Below are positions 39,453 to 49,054 of a stretch of DNA of 64,000 nt, in pieces. A model generated the notes under the pieces. It was not told where the DNA came from, did not search any database, and saw only the letters and a program-made list of their open reading frames with translations. A program made the translations under genes and the position numbers. Source of the DNA: Heyndrickxia shackletonii (GTDB taxonomy: Bacteria; Bacillota; Bacilli; Bacillales; Bacillaceae_C); NCBI RefSeq assembly GCF_001420715.1, contig NZ_LJJC01000004.1:2448185-2512184 (forward strand). Direction: 5' to 3'. Numbering within the stretch: position 1 is the stretch's first letter; every line of letters starts with the position of its first letter.

Positions 39453-40277
39453 TTATTTAACCGATCCCATCATTCCTGCCACGAAATGCTTTTGCATGAT
39501 AAAAAAGATCAAGGCTGCTGGGAGGGTTGCAATAACGATTGCAGTCATAATCATTCCATAGTCAGGAGAATAACTGGACCCCAGGTTGGAAATTAATAAC
39601 GGAATCGTTTGATTCTCAGGAGATTGCAGAATAACCAGTGGCCATAAATAACTGTTCCAAGAAGACATAAAAGTAATGATGGCTGCTGCCGCATAACTCG
39701 TTTTCATCGTTGGAATATAAATTCGAAAAAATACTCCAAATTCCGTTAATCCATCCATTCTGCCCGCTTCCAGAATATCCTTAGGAAACATCTTCGTACT
39801 TTGCCGAAAAAAGAAAATCAGGAAAGCAGTCGTAATCGTTGGCAAAATGACTGCTGTATGCGTATCGATTCCAATCATTGGTGCAGTTTGTGAAATGGAT
39901 CCAAACATTTTGAATAGAGGAACCATCAAAGCCGCAAATGGGATCATCATGGAAAGCAGCAAAATATTAAACACCAAATCCTTCATTTTACTTTTAAAAA
40001 TTTCAAATCCATATCCCGCTAAAGAGGCAATCAGTAAGGCAAGTACTGTAGTGATAATCGAAATTTTGGCTGAATTCATTAAGGCGGTCCCTAGCTCTGC
40101 CCTTTCTAGTAAGTGGTGGAAATTTTGCAGCAACTGACTACCAGGAAGGAATCTTCCTTTTGTTACATCTACGGACTTATTTGTAGCGCTAACAATCATC
40201 CATATAAACGGAAAGATGGAGATAATGGAAGCGATTGTTAAAATAATATAGTTGAAAATATATTTCCCTTTATTCAT
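39453..40277 (-). CDS. Carbohydrate ABC transporter permease, MalG type
   Basis: About 274 residues with six membrane helices. The EAA loop EAGRMDGLTEFGVFFRIYIPTMK near residues 185-207 contacts the ATPase; DYGMIMTAIVIATLPAALIFFIMQKHFVAGMMGSVK is the typical CUT1 end. Start ATG 40277 overlaps the first permease stop by eight bases, behind GGCAGGTG. It imports sugars with the partner permease and lipoprotein. No ATPase gene is in the operon, so a shared MsmX-type ATPase is inferred. Confidence 0.92.
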   Translation of the reverse strand: MNKGKYIFNYIILTIASIISIFPFIWMIVSATNKSVDVTKGRFLPGSQLLQNFHHLLERAELGTALMNSAKISIITTVLALLIASLAGYGFEIFKSKMKDLVFNILLLSMMIPFAALMVPLFKMFGSISQTAPMIGIDTHTAVILPTITTAFLIFFFRQSTKMFPKDILEAGRMDGLTEFGVFFRIYIPTMKTSYAAAAIITFMSSWNSYLWPLVILQSPENQTIPLLISNLGSSYSPDYGMIMTAIVIATLPAALIFFIMQKHFVAGMMGSVK

Positions 40278-41196
40278 TTTTATCACCTGCCACTTTAAAT
40301 TGGATAAGGGAAAAGAATATAATTAATATCACAATAGAATAAGAGACTGTTGCCGCATATCCAAAATCAGGCGTATATTTAAAAGATAGATTATAAATGT
40401 ATTGTGAAATCGTCATCGTAGCATTTCCCGGTCCGCCCTTTGTAATATTCATCACTTCATCGAATAATTGAAGTGTACCGATAGTGGATGTAATAGAAGT
40501 AAATAAAATAATCGGCTTAAGCATTGGAATGGTAATCTTAAAAAACTGTTGCACGGATGAAGCTCCATCGATTCTTGCCGCTTCATAAACGGATTCATCC
40601 ACATTTTGAAGGGCCGATAAAAAGAAAATCATATTATACCCCGTCCATCTCCAGGTAATCGCAATAATGATTGCAATCTTCGCCAAAAATGGATCGGTTA
40701 ACCACGGTATTGGTTCGGAAATGATTGATAGTTTTAAGAGAAATAAATTAATAATGCCATCCTGACCAAACAAATATTTAAAAATCACCGAATAGGCAAC
40801 AAGGGAAGTCACACAAGGTAAAAATATCGCTGTACGATATACCCCTTTTAGCTTTAATTTCTTATTACTAAGTAAAACCGATAGAAACAAAGCTAGAATG
40901 ATCATTAGCGGAACTTGAATAATTAAATAGATCACCGTATTCTTCACGGTCGTAAGAAACACAGGATCTTTAAATAAACGAACATAATTATCGATCCCCA
41001 CAAAAGTTTGGTTCATTCCATTTCCTGTATGAAAAGACATGATAAGTGCTTGAATCATTGGATAGAAATAAAAGAGACAGATTAATATGGTTGATACTGT
41101 AATGAAAGACCATCCAATGATCGCTTTTTTCGTCCGAAGTTTTCTGCTCGAATTTTTTGCTAAATATATATTCTGATTAGCTTTAGCCGGTATCAT
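40270..41196 (-). CDS. Carbohydrate ABC transporter permease, MalF type
   Basis: About 308 residues, start ATG 41196 behind TAGGAGTGG (an extension to 41247 has no box). Six helices and the EAA loop YEAARIDGASSVQQFFKITIPMLKP near 215-239 identify a CUT1 permease, followed by TKGGPGNATMTISQYIYNLSFKY. It pairs with the MalG-type permease that overlaps its end and with the lipoprotein encoded upstream. Confidence 0.92.
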   Translation of the reverse strand: MIPAKANQNIYLAKNSSRKLRTKKAIIGWSFITVSTILICLFYFYPMIQALIMSFHTGNGMNQTFVGIDNYVRLFKDPVFLTTVKNTVIYLIIQVPLMIILALFLSVLLSNKKLKLKGVYRTAIFLPCVTSLVAYSVIFKYLFGQDGIINLFLLKLSIISEPIPWLTDPFLAKIAIIIAITWRWTGYNMIFFLSALQNVDESVYEAARIDGASSVQQFFKITIPMLKPIILFTSITSTIGTLQLFDEVMNITKGGPGNATMTISQYIYNLSFKYTPDFGYAATVSYSIVILIIFFSLIQFKVAGDKNE

Positions 41197-41218
41197 ATTT
41201 TCCACTCCTATACAAAAA

Positions 41219-41279
41219 GCCTTGGAAACCTTAGCTCCCTTCATCACTATTTTCGGAGGAAGCTTACAGATTCCAAGGC
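41219..41279 (-). promoter_or_regulatory. Intercistronic hairpin between binding protein and permease
   Basis: GCCTTGGAA and TTCCAAGGC form a 9-bp stem enclosing a second GC-rich part, with no T-run. Such hairpins after binding-protein genes commonly lower permease expression or protect the upstream message. Confidence 0.5.
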
Positions 41280-41326
41280 GAATTCTCTAAAATGAAAATT
41301 GCCTTGCTTGGATGTTAAAAGAATCC

Positions 41327-42613
41327 CTATTTAATTTGCTCCTCTGCTTGTTTTTGTGCATCCTGAAGCACTTTATCCAGGGCTTTTCCTTTTAAATAAT
41401 CCTGCATTGCGGCAGCAAGAATATCCTCAATTTCATAAGTGTGCAACCCGTAGTTTACTTGAGGAATTTTCTCCGTCCAGCTTGCGAAATCGGAAATGAT
41501 ATTTTGTCCACCAAAGAAGTCATCACTTGCTTTATAAGCTTCACTATCAGCTGCAGGCTTATACGTTCCGATTGCACCTATTTCCTTCACTAATGTTTGG
41601 TAGAAGTCGACATTGGATCCAAAGGTCTTCGCTAAGAAATCGGCTGCTTTTTCTTTCCCGGGTACATTTAGTACATACCATGAGCTTCCGCCTAAGTTTG
41701 AGGCATTAACAGAATTAGCGGTTCCAGAAAGTTTCGGAAAAGGTACGACTGCCCATTTACCAGATTGAGAGCTTTCGGCTTTTATAGAAGGAGTAATCCA
41801 ATTACCTGTTGGAACACTGGCAACAGATCCACTATTAAAACCAGCAACAAACTGGCTCCAATCCGAGGTTGGTTTCACAATATCCGCATCAATGATTTTC
41901 TTATACGTTTGAAATGCTTCCTTTAAGGCGGCATTATCAACGATATCAGGTGTTTGTCCGTCTCTCTTCACATACCATGAGCCACTTGACTGAATCATCA
42001 TTCGAATAAGGCCAAGATCTTTTGGATCCTGTGTCAGCATTTGTTTTCCTGTAGCTTCTTTGATTTTCTTTCCGATTTCAATGTATTTGTCCCAATCCAT
42101 ATTTTGCAAGTCATTTACAGAGTATCCCGCTTTTTGTAAATAGTCAGTCCGTACATATAAACCTGTTACGCCAGTATCAAAGGGCACACCGTAATTTTTT
42201 CCATCTAAAGTATTGGCAGCTATCTTATAGGAAGCAAAATCATCTGTCTTATAAGAACCTGTTAAATCCTGAAACATATCTGGATAGGATTTTAAGAAAC
42301 CTTGCGAACGATAGTCTTCAATCAAGACAATATTAGGAAGTCCTTTTGTTGTTCCAGAGCTAAGGGTGGTATTCAGTTTTTGAACGATATCATCTTGTGC
42401 CATCTCTACTACTTTTATCTTTAGCTTCGGATCCACTTTACTATATACTTCTTTTGCGATATTCATCGCTTTAATATTAAAGTTAGGATCCCATGCCCAA
42501 ACAGTAATTTCCTTAGTGTTTTTTCCTTCGCCAGATGATTTTTGGCTGGATCCGGAAGAACATGCAGTCAACATCAGCATACATACCAAAAAGAGTGCAA
42601 GTACTTTTTTCAT
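41327..42613 (-). CDS. Sugar ABC transporter substrate-binding lipoprotein
   Basis: About 428 residues. The signal peptide MKKVLALFLVCMLMLTAC carries the lipobox LTAC, so the protein is lipid-anchored outside. The mature part has type-1 extracellular solute-binding features (VWAWDPNFNIKAMNIAKEVY, NIVLIEDYRSQGFLKSYPDMFQDLT, GVPFDTGVTGLYVRTDYL). Start ATG 42613 is chosen because GGGGGA lies eight bases upstream. First structural gene after the sensor kinase. With LacZ in the operon, a galactoside or galacto-oligosaccharide ligand is inferred. Confidence 0.92.
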   Translation of the reverse strand: MKKVLALFLVCMLMLTACSSGSSQKSSGEGKNTKEITVWAWDPNFNIKAMNIAKEVYSKVDPKLKIKVVEMAQDDIVQKLNTTLSSGTTKGLPNIVLIEDYRSQGFLKSYPDMFQDLTGSYKTDDFASYKIAANTLDGKNYGVPFDTGVTGLYVRTDYLQKAGYSVNDLQNMDWDKYIEIGKKIKEATGKQMLTQDPKDLGLIRMMIQSSGSWYVKRDGQTPDIVDNAALKEAFQTYKKIIDADIVKPTSDWSQFVAGFNSGSVASVPTGNWITPSIKAESSQSGKWAVVPFPKLSGTANSVNASNLGGSSWYVLNVPGKEKAADFLAKTFGSNVDFYQTLVKEIGAIGTYKPAADSEAYKASDDFFGGQNIISDFASWTEKIPQVNYGLHTYEIEDILAAAMQDYLKGKALDKVLQDAQKQAEEQIK

Positions 42614-42636
42614 TTCCATTCCCCCATTATGATTTA

Positions 42637-42650
42637 TGAAAGCGTTATCT
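42637..42650. promoter_or_regulatory. cre-like CcpA site before the binding-protein gene
   Basis: TGAAAGCGTTATCT matches TGWAANCGNTNWCA at all but the last position. It lies 24 bp upstream of the binding-protein start, consistent with carbon catabolite repression of the galactoside genes. Confidence 0.6.
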
Positions 42651-42724
42651 TCTTGTAAGAATTATGGTAACATCTGAATATAAAAAATGGTTAGGAGGAT
42701 TTTCTTGAAAAATGGTAATATTTT

Positions 42725-42745
42725 ATCCGTTTGAATCCGTTTACA
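42725..42745 (-). promoter_or_regulatory. Tandem AAACGGAT repeats and second cre-like site
   Basis: On the minus strand AAACGGAT occurs twice, 10 bp apart (42735-42742 and 42725-42732), in the layout expected for an AraC-type activator such as the YesN-like regulator of this cluster. TGTAAACGGATTCA (42732-42745) also fits cre with one mismatch, so activator and CcpA sites may overlap. Confidence 0.5.
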
Positions 42746-42782
42746 TTTAAAGTTTGAACTATTTTTAGATTTTGGTATTTTT

Positions 42783-44561
42783 TTATGATGGTTGTGCCGG
42801 CATAATAATAAGGACCTTCGTACCCACATCAGGCTCACTCGTAATCGTAACACCATATGCTTCCCCGTAGATTAGCTGTATCCGTTCATGAACATTCCGA
42901 ACCCCTATTCCGGAGAACAGCTGCTGTTTTCGCTTTGTTTTTGGGAGCTTCATGTCTATCTGATTCATTCCATCTCCATTATCCGTCACTTCACATTTAA
43001 GATTGTCGCCTTCACGCCAAATCAAAACATTAATGGTCCCTTCCTGCTTTCGATTAAATCCATGAAAAAAGGAATTTTCGATAAATGGCTGTAAAATTAG
43101 TTTTGGTATTGGTAGATTCATACAATCAGGTCCTACGAAATAATGAACTTTTATTCGATTCCCGTAGCGCATTTGATTTATTAACACATAGTTTCTTAGA
43201 TTCTCTAATTCCTGTTCAATCGTGATCGTTTCGTTTACATTTCCAATCGTATTTTGTAATAAGGAAATTAAAGCATTAATAATGGCTTCCGAATCTTCTT
43301 TTCCGCCCTGCCTCACCAAAAATTTAATCGAAGCTAAAGTATTGTACAGAAAATGCGGGTTTATTTGTTGTTGCAAAGCGGCAAGCTCTGCATGTCGCTG
43401 TTGTTTTTGCGAAAGGATTAATTGGTCCACATATTCATGCAATTCATCCAGCATAGAATTGAAAGCATTTCCTATTTGCATCGTTTCATATGTACCGGTA
43501 ACCGCTACATATTGATCGAAATTGTTTTTGGAGACGTTGCTGATTTGCTTCACTAAATTGGATAGGGAATTGGTTAACTTTCTTGATGCAAAAAATACAA
43601 TGAGTAAAGCCAGCAGGACAATCCCTATTGTAATCAGTGTGATTTCCCTCGTATCGATTAAATCGCCAAACGCTGTTTGTTTATCAATAATATTAAATAG
43701 GTACATATCAAAGGAAGGAAGATAATTCATTAAGATAATTTGGTCCTTCCCCATAAACTTTCCGACAATATACTCACGGGGAGTGTTTTTTAACTTTGCT
43801 GCATAGGTCAACAAATCATTTGACTTATTTCCAATTAATTTCGTCTGATTACTTGAAGCGATGTACCCAGACTTATCTACTAGATAGACATTATTCCCTG
43901 GGCTTGTATAACTGGAATAAAACTTCCTAATCTCTTTTTCTGATATGGCAAAATACATAGAACCATAAATTTTATCTGTAATCCGATCCATTAACGCTCT
44001 TGTTGCAACAATGTACTGTTTAGTTTTCGTTGTTGAGGAAGAACTTTCGAGACGATTGAATTGATACATCAGCTTTTTTGGTTGGTCTAATGTATTTTTC
44101 CGAAGTGAACTGTTCTCAAGTACATGATCAGATATTGGCCAATAGTTTTGATACGTCGAAAAACTAACCCCATTGATCCCCATAACCACAATATCCATGT
44201 CATAAGGTACGAAGTTAGATTGTATCCGCTTCATTTGCTGCCCCATGTTATAAAAGGAAGACATTTTTTGCTTATTTGTTTGTTTTTCGCTCAGCACAGA
44301 CTTAATCGTGCCGCTCGCGAGAATGCTGTTAGATGCTTGGACAATAGAATAATTAAATGTTTCAAAGCTATCGATGACCTGGCTCATCACCGTTGCATTC
44401 ATGATGCTGAATTTCCCAAAGAAAAATTTCTCTGCCATTCTTACAGTGGTCCAAGCAATCGTGACGGATACAATAATTATGATAATGACGGTAATAAGAA
44501 ACATATTGATAAATAACCCGCTGTGTTTAAATCGGTTAGGAATAACTCTCATCTCTTCCAT
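42783..44561 (-). CDS. YesM-type sensor histidine kinase
   Basis: A 592-residue membrane sensor. One helix (LFINMFLITVIIIIIVSVTIAW) at residues 15-36 and a second (ITLITIGIVLLALLIVFF) near 300 flank a dCache-like outer domain. A HAMP region follows, then the His_kinase box QQINPHFLYNTLASIKFLVR near 400, and an ATPase domain with PFIENSFFHG and GDGMNQ. It likely senses the sugar or its binding protein and phosphorylates the response regulator encoded just upstream; the two overlap by 13 bp. Confidence 0.92.
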   Translation of the reverse strand: MEEMRVIPNRFKHSGLFINMFLITVIIIIIVSVTIAWTTVRMAEKFFFGKFSIMNATVMSQVIDSFETFNYSIVQASNSILASGTIKSVLSEKQTNKQKMSSFYNMGQQMKRIQSNFVPYDMDIVVMGINGVSFSTYQNYWPISDHVLENSSLRKNTLDQPKKLMYQFNRLESSSSTTKTKQYIVATRALMDRITDKIYGSMYFAISEKEIRKFYSSYTSPGNNVYLVDKSGYIASSNQTKLIGNKSNDLLTYAAKLKNTPREYIVGKFMGKDQIILMNYLPSFDMYLFNIIDKQTAFGDLIDTREITLITIGIVLLALLIVFFASRKLTNSLSNLVKQISNVSKNNFDQYVAVTGTYETMQIGNAFNSMLDELHEYVDQLILSQKQQRHAELAALQQQINPHFLYNTLASIKFLVRQGGKEDSEAIINALISLLQNTIGNVNETITIEQELENLRNYVLINQMRYGNRIKVHYFVGPDCMNLPIPKLILQPFIENSFFHGFNRKQEGTINVLIWREGDNLKCEVTDNGDGMNQIDMKLPKTKRKQQLFSGIGVRNVHERIQLIYGEAYGVTITSEPDVGTKVLIIMPAQPS

Positions 44562-46105
44562 CTCTTATCGATCATCTTTTTTCGTTTGTATTGACTGGGA
44601 GACATGCCTTGCACTTTTTTAAAGACCTTACAAAAATAACTATGATCGGAGTACCCTACCATTGCACTAATTTGCGATATGCTGGCCGCATTCTGAATGA
44701 GCAGTTTAGATGCTTCTTCTATGCGAATTCGATTCAAATATTCATTAAACCCTTCTTTATTATGTAAGGAAAAATAACTGGAAAGATAGGATGGGCTAAA
44801 ATGAAATTGTTTTGCCACTTCTGTTAAGGAAAGCGGCTCATTGTAATGATTCTTTATATATTCCAACATCTTTTTTATATTAAAATTATCTGGTTGATTA
44901 TGCGCTGCTGTTATACAATGATTAGCCAATTTGATAAAGCGGTTTAAAATCTGTAATGTGTCTTCAGCGGAAGACGCTTCCTCGATCCATTTAAAATAAG
45001 TATACTTCTCCTTATCAAGTTCCTTCACATCTAAATCCATATTGCCGAGCAGGATAATAATATTAAAGATACTGTTTCCCAAAAATGACTTATATTCAAA
45101 AATATCCATTGTATAACACTTGGATAATGCAGAAGCATAAGATGTTAAATAGGAAAATGCTGATTCAAATTTCCTGTGTTTGAATTCATTGGTAAACCAT
45201 TCCAGATTAAATGGATCACGTTGACTTGGAAGTTCAGGGAGGGTTTTTTCCGTTAACACGGACTTCCCAACTATATAAAAATGATATTGAAATAGTTTTA
45301 ATAATTCTTTGTATATTTCTTCTATTTGATAAATATCCTCAAATACATTACTAACAGCAAATTTTGCTTCCCCCATTAATCTAGCTAAAGATTGGGCAAA
45401 TTCTATCACTCTATGATCACTGCATGGCTTTATATTAAGAACAAAGAGAATGCAAGACTGATCCGTACTTAGTTGATAATATGTACCAGAGCTAAAGCTT
45501 TTATTGAATTCATTTTCTAATTCCTTTTTTACTAAATGAATATTATTGGATCGAGAATTCTTTAATGCAGCACCTAATAAATAAAAGTGACTATATGGAA
45601 ACTCTTTAACCATTTCCTCTTCTTCCAAACAAACGTCATATCCACAAACCAACCTTCCTAGCTTTTGTTCTATTGAAAGGTTTTCGTTTATTTGTTTTAC
45701 TGTATCTTGAAACTGCGGTATTCGTTTCGCAGCAGTTCTTAACACTGTTAAGAGCCCTTCTGCATCAAGCTTTGGCTTCAAAATATAATCCACCACTCCA
45801 TTTTGAAAGGTAGACCGAACATAATCATATTCGCTAAAGCTGCTAAGAATGATGATTTCCATTTGAGGGTATTTTTCTTTTACTATTCTCGTTAATTCCT
45901 CACCATCCATAATAGGCATCATAATATCCGTCATCACGATGTGCGGGGCCACTTTTTCAATTAGTTCCAACGCTTCTTGCCCATTCGAAGCTTCCCCGAC
46001 AATTTGAAATCCTTCTTTTTCCCAATCGATATAATGCTTAATCCCTTGCCGGATTAATAATTCATCATCTACAATTAGCGTTCTACACAGTTCTGAAGTT
46101 GCCAC
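44549..46105 (-). CDS. YesN-type response regulator with AraC DNA-binding domain
   Basis: About 518 residues, start GTG 46105 behind GAGGGGAG. The receiver domain reads TLIVDDELLIRQGIKHYIDWEKEGF with the phospho-acceptor Asp in VMTDIMMPIMDGEEL near residue 55 and Lys in ILKPK. After a long middle part the AraC module ends the protein: YNEPLSLTEVAKQFHFSPSYLSSYFS and ISQISAMVGYSDHSYFCKVFKKVQGMSPSQYKRK. It should activate the galactoside genes downstream, perhaps at the AAACGGAT repeats. Confidence 0.93.
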   Translation of the reverse strand: MATSELCRTLIVDDELLIRQGIKHYIDWEKEGFQIVGEASNGQEALELIEKVAPHIVMTDIMMPIMDGEELTRIVKEKYPQMEIIILSSFSEYDYVRSTFQNGVVDYILKPKLDAEGLLTVLRTAAKRIPQFQDTVKQINENLSIEQKLGRLVCGYDVCLEEEEMVKEFPYSHFYLLGAALKNSRSNNIHLVKKELENEFNKSFSSGTYYQLSTDQSCILFVLNIKPCSDHRVIEFAQSLARLMGEAKFAVSNVFEDIYQIEEIYKELLKLFQYHFYIVGKSVLTEKTLPELPSQRDPFNLEWFTNEFKHRKFESAFSYLTSYASALSKCYTMDIFEYKSFLGNSIFNIIILLGNMDLDVKELDKEKYTYFKWIEEASSAEDTLQILNRFIKLANHCITAAHNQPDNFNIKKMLEYIKNHYNEPLSLTEVAKQFHFSPSYLSSYFSLHNKEGFNEYLNRIRIEEASKLLIQNAASISQISAMVGYSDHSYFCKVFKKVQGMSPSQYKRKKMIDKRWKR

Positions 46106-46318
46106 TAACTCCCCTCTCCTTTTCCCCTCCATTTAGTAGGTTATACTATTTATATATCATAATACTGGCGGATTTTTTATATAAATCAGAAAATATAAAT
46201 ATTCCCTAATCGAGTATCCCCCTATTTTCCCAATCATCATGTCCATTATTATACATATACTGAATATTTTGTATATAATAAAAATACTGATCACAACATT
46301 TGAAAGGGAGTTCTTAAC

Positions 46319-47689
46319 ATGAGCATGGAAAAAGTAAAAGATTTTGTAGCTTCTAATTCTAATCAGCTTGCATTTTTAGATCAACTATATAGCCTTTTAC
46401 GTCAAAAAAGCATTAGTGCACAAAATGACGGCGTAGAAGAATGTGCGAAGCTTGTTATGGAAATGATGAATGAAATCGGGATCACAACGAAGCTCATTGA
46501 TACAGATGGTCATCCAGTTGTATATGGGGAACTCATCAATCCGGAAAATACCTTTACCCTCTTAATCTATGGTCATTATGATGTGCAGCCCCCAGAACCG
46601 CTCGAAAAATGGGTATCTAATCCATTTGAACCAGAGATTCGGGATGGAAGAATCTATGCACGAGGTGCTGGTGACAATAAAGGACAGCTACTCGCACAAC
46701 TTCTTGGTGTGAAAACATATTTAGAAACAATTGGAGAATTACCTATTAATCTAAAATTTGTGTTTGAAGGAGAAGAAGAAATCGGCAGCATTCATTTAGC
46801 TTCTTTCGTAGAAAAACATAAAGAATTATTGAAAGCAGATTTAGTATACACTTCCGATGGTTCCTTACATGAAAGCGGATCACCTATCGTTTTATTGGGC
46901 GTTCGAGGAATGCTGGCAATCGAGTTGGAAGCAAAAGGTGCTGATCGCGATAACCATTCGGGTAATAAAGGAAATATTGTTCCGAACCCTGTCTGGAAAT
47001 TGATAGACCTTCTGCAGACGATGAGAGATAAAGAAGGAAACGTATTGATTGAAGGATTCTACGATAACATTCTTCCCTTATCCGACTATGAAACAGAATT
47101 ATTAAAGAAAATTCCTTTTGATGCCAAAAGCGTAGGAGAAAAAATTGGGTATCCGCAATTACATATGAACGGTGAAACCTATTATCAAAAGTTAATCATG
47201 GAACCTACTTTTAATATTTGCGGAATCGAAAGTGGATACACAGGGGAAGGAGTAAAAACGATTATTCCCTCAACAGCCCGCGTAAAATTAGATATTCGTC
47301 TTGTTGTAGATCAAGATCCAATGGATATTTTTAATAAAATTAAATCTCATGTGTCGGAGCATGCTCCGGATGTGAAGGTTACCTATTTAGGATCGATGCA
47401 GCCTTCGCGAACCAATGCGGAATTGAAAGTAGTTCAAACAGTCGTCCATGCGGTTCAACAGGCCTATGAAACTGAACCTCTCATTCAACCAGGCATGGGT
47501 GGGTCATTGCCGAATTATGTATGGACAAAACTACTGGAACTTCCCTCTGTTATTGTTCCGTATGCGAACTTTGATCAGGGAAACCACTCCCCTAACGAAA
47601 ATATTAAAATCAAAAACTTCTTAAATGGTGTGATTTGTACTGCTCACGTTATCGATGCGTTAGGGAAATCGGCCAATAGGAATAGTTAA
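46319..47689 (+). CDS. M20 family metallopeptidase (dipeptidase/ArgE/DapE-like)
   Basis: A 456-residue zinc hydrolase. LLIYGHYDVQPPEPLEKW near residue 82 gives a zinc His, RGAGDNKGQ near 118 the bridging Asp, FEGEEEIGS near 152 the catalytic Glu, and NFDQGNHSPNENI near 430 the last His. The central dimerisation domain contains GADRDNHSGNKGNIVPNP. Members cut dipeptides or deacylate amino acids. AAAGGGAG precedes the ATG. Divergent from the galactoside operon, single gene with a long terminator. Confidence 0.92.
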   Translation: MSMEKVKDFVASNSNQLAFLDQLYSLLRQKSISAQNDGVEECAKLVMEMMNEIGITTKLIDTDGHPVVYGELINPENTFTLLIYGHYDVQPPEPLEKWVSNPFEPEIRDGRIYARGAGDNKGQLLAQLLGVKTYLETIGELPINLKFVFEGEEEIGSIHLASFVEKHKELLKADLVYTSDGSLHESGSPIVLLGVRGMLAIELEAKGADRDNHSGNKGNIVPNPVWKLIDLLQTMRDKEGNVLIEGFYDNILPLSDYETELLKKIPFDAKSVGEKIGYPQLHMNGETYYQKLIMEPTFNICGIESGYTGEGVKTIIPSTARVKLDIRLVVDQDPMDIFNKIKSHVSEHAPDVKVTYLGSMQPSRTNAELKVVQTVVHAVQQAYETEPLIQPGMGGSLPNYVWTKLLELPSVIVPYANFDQGNHSPNENIKIKNFLNGVICTAHVIDALGKSANRNS

Positions 47690-47700
47690 GGTTAATCATT

Positions 47701-47739
47701 CATATAAAGAATGGCGAGCTACCTGCCATTCTTTATATG
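47701..47739 (+). terminator. Perfect 15-bp hairpin after the M20 peptidase
   Basis: CATATAAAGAATGGC and GCCATTCTTTATATG pair without mismatch around a nine-base loop; a short A/T tract follows. Confidence 0.75.
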
Positions 47740-47829
47740 AAATTTGTTAAAAACGGCTTGAAACCGACAAAAATCGAAATAGTAGATAGAAGAATTTTAG
47801 TGTCTTCTTACACCATAATTTACAACAAT

Positions 47830-48060
47830 TTAAACACTCATTTTTCCAGTCTCAAAGTTGATTTCCAACCTTTGTGAAATTATTAGGGTCATGGAACAGC
47901 TTAATGCTGATCCTGTTAGCTTTAAAACATATAACCCTAGAGCAAAATTAAAAATGACATTACCAAATATCGAAATAGTTTTCCCTGTAGAAAAGAGTAA
48001 TAAATTCTTTTTCGCTATTGGATATCTTTCATCGTTCATTTTCAAACTTATTGCATCCAT
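47830..48060 (-). pseudogene. N-terminal fragment of an MFS transporter
   Basis: From ATG 48060, behind GTGAGGTGCAG, the frame reads MDAISLKMNDERYPIAKKNL followed by an MFS helix 1 (IFGNVIFNFALGLYVLKLTGSALS). Homology stops after about 60 residues, where the frame ends with IISQRLEINFETGKMSV. The other eleven helices are missing. The neighbouring MerR gene, usually its regulator, is also damaged. Confidence 0.65.
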
Positions 48061-48258
48061 TTTCTGCACCTCACTATACTTTTTTATAAGTATAAGAAGT
48101 CGTGTGAACCCGACATCAATAGGTAATTTCAAAGAATAATTTAGGCAAAAATAAAAAAGATAGTGCAAACCCTACCTTTTACCAAAGCTCTTTTCTTAAA
48201 CTTTGTTGCTTTTATATGTTATTTGTTTAAAAAGTGAATAAATTTGGTAAGAAAAGTT

Positions 48259-48300
48259 GCCCCGAAACCAATCCTACGTAGGATTTATAACAAACGACGA
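48259..48300 (+). repeat. Inverted repeat, left copy
   Basis: GCCCCGAAAC, an 11-base insert, AGGATTTATAAC and CGACGA match, inverted, the segment 48775-48808. The copy lies over the 3' end of the merR frame. Confidence 0.5.
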
Positions 48301-48690
48301 ACAATGTTGCGGAATCAGCCATTTAGCTGTTAAATAATCCAATTTTGTCCTCAGCTTCTCCTTTATTTCGATTAAAGACTTTATTTCCTGTTCGATTTTC
48401 TCATATTTCTCGATAAATAGAGATTGATAGTATGTATCTTTTTCATAATCCGTAAATTTAGCAAAAGTTTGATAAAGAAAAATCATTTTAGTCTCGTTTA
48501 AACTGAATCCCCTCCCCTTCAATTCGAAAATGAACTCTAAATCATTTTGACGGCGCTCCTCAAAAAAATATTGCCCCCCTCTTTTTTCCGGAACGATCAG
48601 ACCAAGATCCATATAATGCCTAATCGTATCAATACTTACATTATTTATTTCTGCAAATTTACCAATTCTCACTTTTACATCCCGAATCAC
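48274..48690 (-). CDS. MerR-family regulator, probably truncated
   Basis: A 138-residue protein with a MerR DNA-binding start: RIGKFAEINNVSIDTIRHYMDLGLIVPEKRGGQYFFEERRQNDLEFI, then a coiled helix EKYEKIEQEIKSLIEIKEKLRTKL. Relatives of this branch continue well beyond this point; here the end (WLIPQHCSSFVINPT) is read from an inverted repeat, so the tail appears replaced. The start is uncertain (GTG 48690 or GTG about 48672). It precedes the MFS fragment on the same strand, as in MerR/MFS efflux pairs. Confidence 0.7.
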   Translation of the reverse strand: MIRDVKVRIGKFAEINNVSIDTIRHYMDLGLIVPEKRGGQYFFEERRQNDLEFIFELKGRGFSLNETKMIFLYQTFAKFTDYEKDTYYQSLFIEKYEKIEQEIKSLIEIKEKLRTKLDYLTAKWLIPQHCSSFVINPT

Positions 48691-48774
48691 ATCACCATGT
48701 TTCTAATAATTTATATTTAGACATTTTTATGTAATTTCCTTTTTTAAAGGCTGTTTTCGTACTAATTGTTACTT

Positions 48775-48808
48775 GTCGTCATTGGTTATAAATCCTAAGT
48801 TTCGGGGC
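48775..48808 (-). repeat. Inverted repeat, right copy
   Basis: Reverse complement of the left copy at 48259-48300 apart from the 11-base insert. The two copies flank the merR gene about 0.5 kb apart. The rest of 48691-49054 shows nothing else. Confidence 0.5.
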
Positions 48809-49054
48809 ATCTTTTGTTATTTTTAATCTAAATGAGGTTGTTACTCAGAATTTCATTTACAAAAATAACAAAGTATATGAAAAGAGCCTTTTTAAAAAGC
48901 AATTGCATATTATTTGATTCTCGGGAAATGTTCCTTTAGGATAAATGGCAGACCTTAAAACCAAAATAAAATTTCACCAAACACTAAATTAATTGGTCAT
49001 GGTTATCCTATTAAATGGTGATTTAACAATAATTCATAGTAGGAAGTGTTCAAA

